Shown piece by piece: positions 61,801-64,000 of a DNA stretch of 64,000 bases; the stretch's first letter is position 1; each line of letters opens with the position of its first letter. Origin of the DNA: Triops longicaudatus (taxonomy: Eukaryota > Arthropoda > Branchiopoda > Notostraca > Triopsidae); contig JAGQDJ010000026.1 of NCBI GenBank assembly GCA_022885665.1, forward strand, positions 124,001 through 188,000, written 5' to 3'. The position numbers and the translations under genes are program-made. The notes below the pieces were generated by a model that did not search any database, was not told the origin of the DNA, and saw only the letters and a program-made list of their open reading frames with translations.

Positions 61801-64000
61801 ATGTTTACTGTATTCTTTTCAGTGTTAAAACTTCGTTGAATCAGTCTTTTTTGTGTTGTTTCAGAGCTATCACAAAAGGGGAGACGAATCAGATAAAAGC
61901 CGAGTGCTTACTGGTCTACCCAATATCATTTGAGCTGAAAGTCGCCCGTAATTTAACAGCTAATTGGTATAAAGGAGCTCCTGATTTGCAAATTCAAGCT
62001 ACGTTGGGCTCAGTACAGGTAACGATTTCTCTACAAAGCCGGCGTGAAGATCTCGGTAAACAGAATGCTATTTTAGGCTGTTCTGAGCGAAGAAGATTAT
62101 GCTGTTGCAATGGCAACGTTTTTGGATAATTTAGCTGAAGGAGCTGGTATTTTTGATTCCGTTCATACTGATGGCGATATTACGTTGACACCTTCCCTGG
62201 CCGTTTCGCGAGGCCACACCCCTGTCGCTGACAATTCTGTACCAGGTAATGCGAGATTAGTTTGGATATCTCGTGAGAAACTGTTAAAGTAAATAATTTC
62301 GTACTTTTTATTCTTAGGGAGCTCTTTGAATTCCACAGTAACGGTGCTGTCGGAAGTAGGAACGGTTCGAAAGACGTTGACGTTCGTTATAGTTCTGGAT
62401 GTCGTTCAGCTGGATTTGTTTGCTGGTTGCACACAGTTGGTAAGACTATTTTAACTTAGTTGCTAATTTTTAGAATCCTAAGGATATTCTTATTTCCTAT
62501 TTTGCAACTGTACCACGCCAGTTTGTTAACGTTTCGTTTTTCGTCAAAGAAATCAATGGTTATTAAAAAAATCTTTAAATTAGATGTTTTACTTATTTCT
62601 CTATTTTTGTAATTAGGTAGATGGCTTGGTAACCCATGAAAAGCAAAACGCGTTGGCTCAAGTTGCTCTAAAACATTTGGATCTGTCGGGCTACATGATG
62701 TCAGACAATTCTATGGAGGCAGGGGTAAGTCTTACATCGTGTTGGGTGGAAGATACTCGCCCCGCTCTCAACACTAGTATAAGGCGCTTACTCGAACCCA
62801 AGTCAACAACTGGTGGTTCGAAACAGATGATCCAAGCAAGTTACAAGAAAAATGCCATAGGCGAACAGGATGGTAATTTAAATTTTGTATCTTATTTAAT
62901 TTTTTTCTTCATTTTTTATTAATGGTGTCGGATTATATGTCCTAATTAATCGTATTTAAAAAAAAATTTACCGGGTTTTACTTTAGTGAATGCGAAAATT
63001 TGCGGCTTCAACCTCATCTTGAGTCTAAACTATCTTCTGCGACTGGGAAATTTCTTCTCGCCGACTCAGAAAGATTCAGCCTGTGCACCAACCCGGAAAC
63101 CGGTGGAAGTGAAACCTGTGAAAAAGGACGATAGTGGACTTGCGAGCGATCAGATTATAACCGTGAGCATCAAGATGGAGAAACCGGACATCATCCTCAT
63201 GGAGAATGTTGAGAACGAAGACTGCAATGTTCTCATACTGAATGTAAATTCCGCTTTCATGTTAAAATTCCTATTTACTAATGATCTTCTTGTGTTACGT
63301 AGACGGAAGCCGACCTAAAGTTACTCATGGTACCAGATTCGCTTAACTTCGCCGGAAATATTGTCGATCTACACATAGTTTCTTGTGCATTTAAACCTGA
63401 AAAACGACGAGAAACTTCGGCCGAGGTAAATTTGTAGAAGCCTTTTTTTTACTTGCTTTTGTTTGTTTTTTATTTATTTTTTATTTATTTAGTTTATATA
63501 TTTTTTTAGTTTCCGTGTTATAAATCGTTTTTACGACGTTGTATTGTTGTAGGTACTGAGTCCGTGCTCCGTCACCGTTCACGCGAGCTCAACGAAGGAC
63601 AAAGATATGCGGGTAAACGTGGACATCTCGGATGTTATTTTGTCCGTTTCCCCAGGTAATCTTGAGAAATATTTATTTAACAAAATTGCCTATTAAGTTG
63701 AATTTTCTCTCATTTTTAGGAACGATTGAAATGCTGGCCAATATAAGTGCCGGCTTAGTAACTGAACCAGGGACGGTTGGACAAGAAGTTAAAGTTATCC
63801 CAGACTATTCAGATTTATGGGCTACTAAACCCTTGTCGAAACTCAATCTCGATTTCTTAGCGGCGGGTAACATGATCTCGAGGAATTCTAAGGAGTAAAA
63901 AAAGTAATTTGAATGTTTTAGACGTAGCGGAAGAGGCTTCACTTACTGGCGTTCAATCTGAAACCGTTTTCGAGCCACCAGTTTTGGAACAGTTGATGCT
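55852..64000 (+). CDS. VPS13: VPS13 bridge-like lipid transfer protein (VPS13A/C type), N-terminal half
   Basis: Rod-shaped protein that carries phospholipids between membranes at contact sites. Exons: 55852-55951, 56010-56099, 56197-56615, 56816-56954, 57014-57133, 57346-57707, 57789-57915, 58002-58254, 58417-58674, 58737-58889, 59223-59397, 59526-59709, 59765-59980, 60035-60306, 60366-60615, 60695-60709, 60816-61039, 61104-61271, 61440-61747, 61865-62018, 62077-62245, 62318-62439, 62617-62872, 62987-63243, 63303-63425, 63553-63655, 63720-63866, 63922-64000 onward. About 1,747 codons are present of an expected 3,000 or more; the gene runs off the window. The chorein N-terminus is diagnostic: VLNRFLGSFV, LDASQLKLGI. 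Further matches to human VPS13A/C: LRYEDELTN, KHHAKEWWKFAI, LDVFNIT, LFEAIGY. Exon phases agree throughout. A phospho-FFAT-like motif (EYTTSNA, residues 829-835) sits where VPS13A has its FFAT motif. Confidence 0.97.
60695..60709 (+). CDS. 15-nt microexon of VPS13
   Basis: A TTTTCACGCAG acceptor, 15 nt, and a consensus GTAAGT donor. Inclusion gives A-FQRV-P between exons 15 and 17. Skipping also keeps the frame (exon 15 ends phase 1 and exon 17 begins with two bases), giving LGA followed by KKKTTK. It is therefore a predicted five-residue cassette in a basic linker, at about residues 1040-1044. Confidence 0.65.

Noticed and set aside
1..64000. CRISPR arrays, operons, riboswitches or phage-like modules
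   Set aside because: None seen. All genes have spliceosomal introns and metazoan products, so bacterial feature types do not apply.

Overview
This window is nuclear DNA of an intron-rich animal. Every recognisable gene is split by GT-AG introns (one looks GC-AG), the introns range from about 47 bp to 8 kb, and the products are typical metazoan proteins. The sequence is AT-rich between genes. Gene content, the single-domain membrane-anchored ACE, the tandem Reeler-type putative defence proteins and the PCBP/mub-like KH gene suggest an invertebrate, possibly an arthropod or relative. This is inference: nothing in the sequence fixes the species. No bacterial, viral or CRISPR features were seen.

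Layout. Positions 1-1373 (+): last exons of an angiotensin-converting-enzyme-like M2 metallopeptidase ending in a transmembrane anchor. Positions 2767-4660 and 5279-6097 (+): two tandem secreted Reeler-domain proteins, both 161 aa with matching intron positions. Positions 9470-27531 (-): an 18-kb gene for a three-KH-domain poly(rC)-binding protein with large introns, an alternative 5' splice site and two phase-compatible last exons. About 27.5-46.9 kb: a 19-kb stretch without a gene I can support, holding simple repeats, pyrimidine tracts and CpG-rich CRE-like motifs. Positions 47411-51726 (+): COG1. Positions 51820-54976 (-): TSR1, tail-to-tail with COG1 only 93 bp apart. Positions 55852-64000 (+): the first 28 exons of VPS13, cut by the window end and divergent from TSR1 across 875 bp.

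The right-hand third is a compact housekeeping cluster: Golgi tethering, 40S ribosome maturation and lipid transfer at contact sites. The left two thirds hold extracellular or secreted proteins and one long RNA-binding regulator. I see no single pathway linking the genes. Exon coordinates were worked out by hand from reading frame, GT/AG sites and remembered family sequences. Summed exon lengths are multiples of three for every complete gene. The most interesting items are isoform switches: a 169-residue optional insert and swapped C-termini in the KH protein, a 15-nt microexon in VPS13, and a GC-AG intron in TSR1. I found no clearly undescribed biological system.
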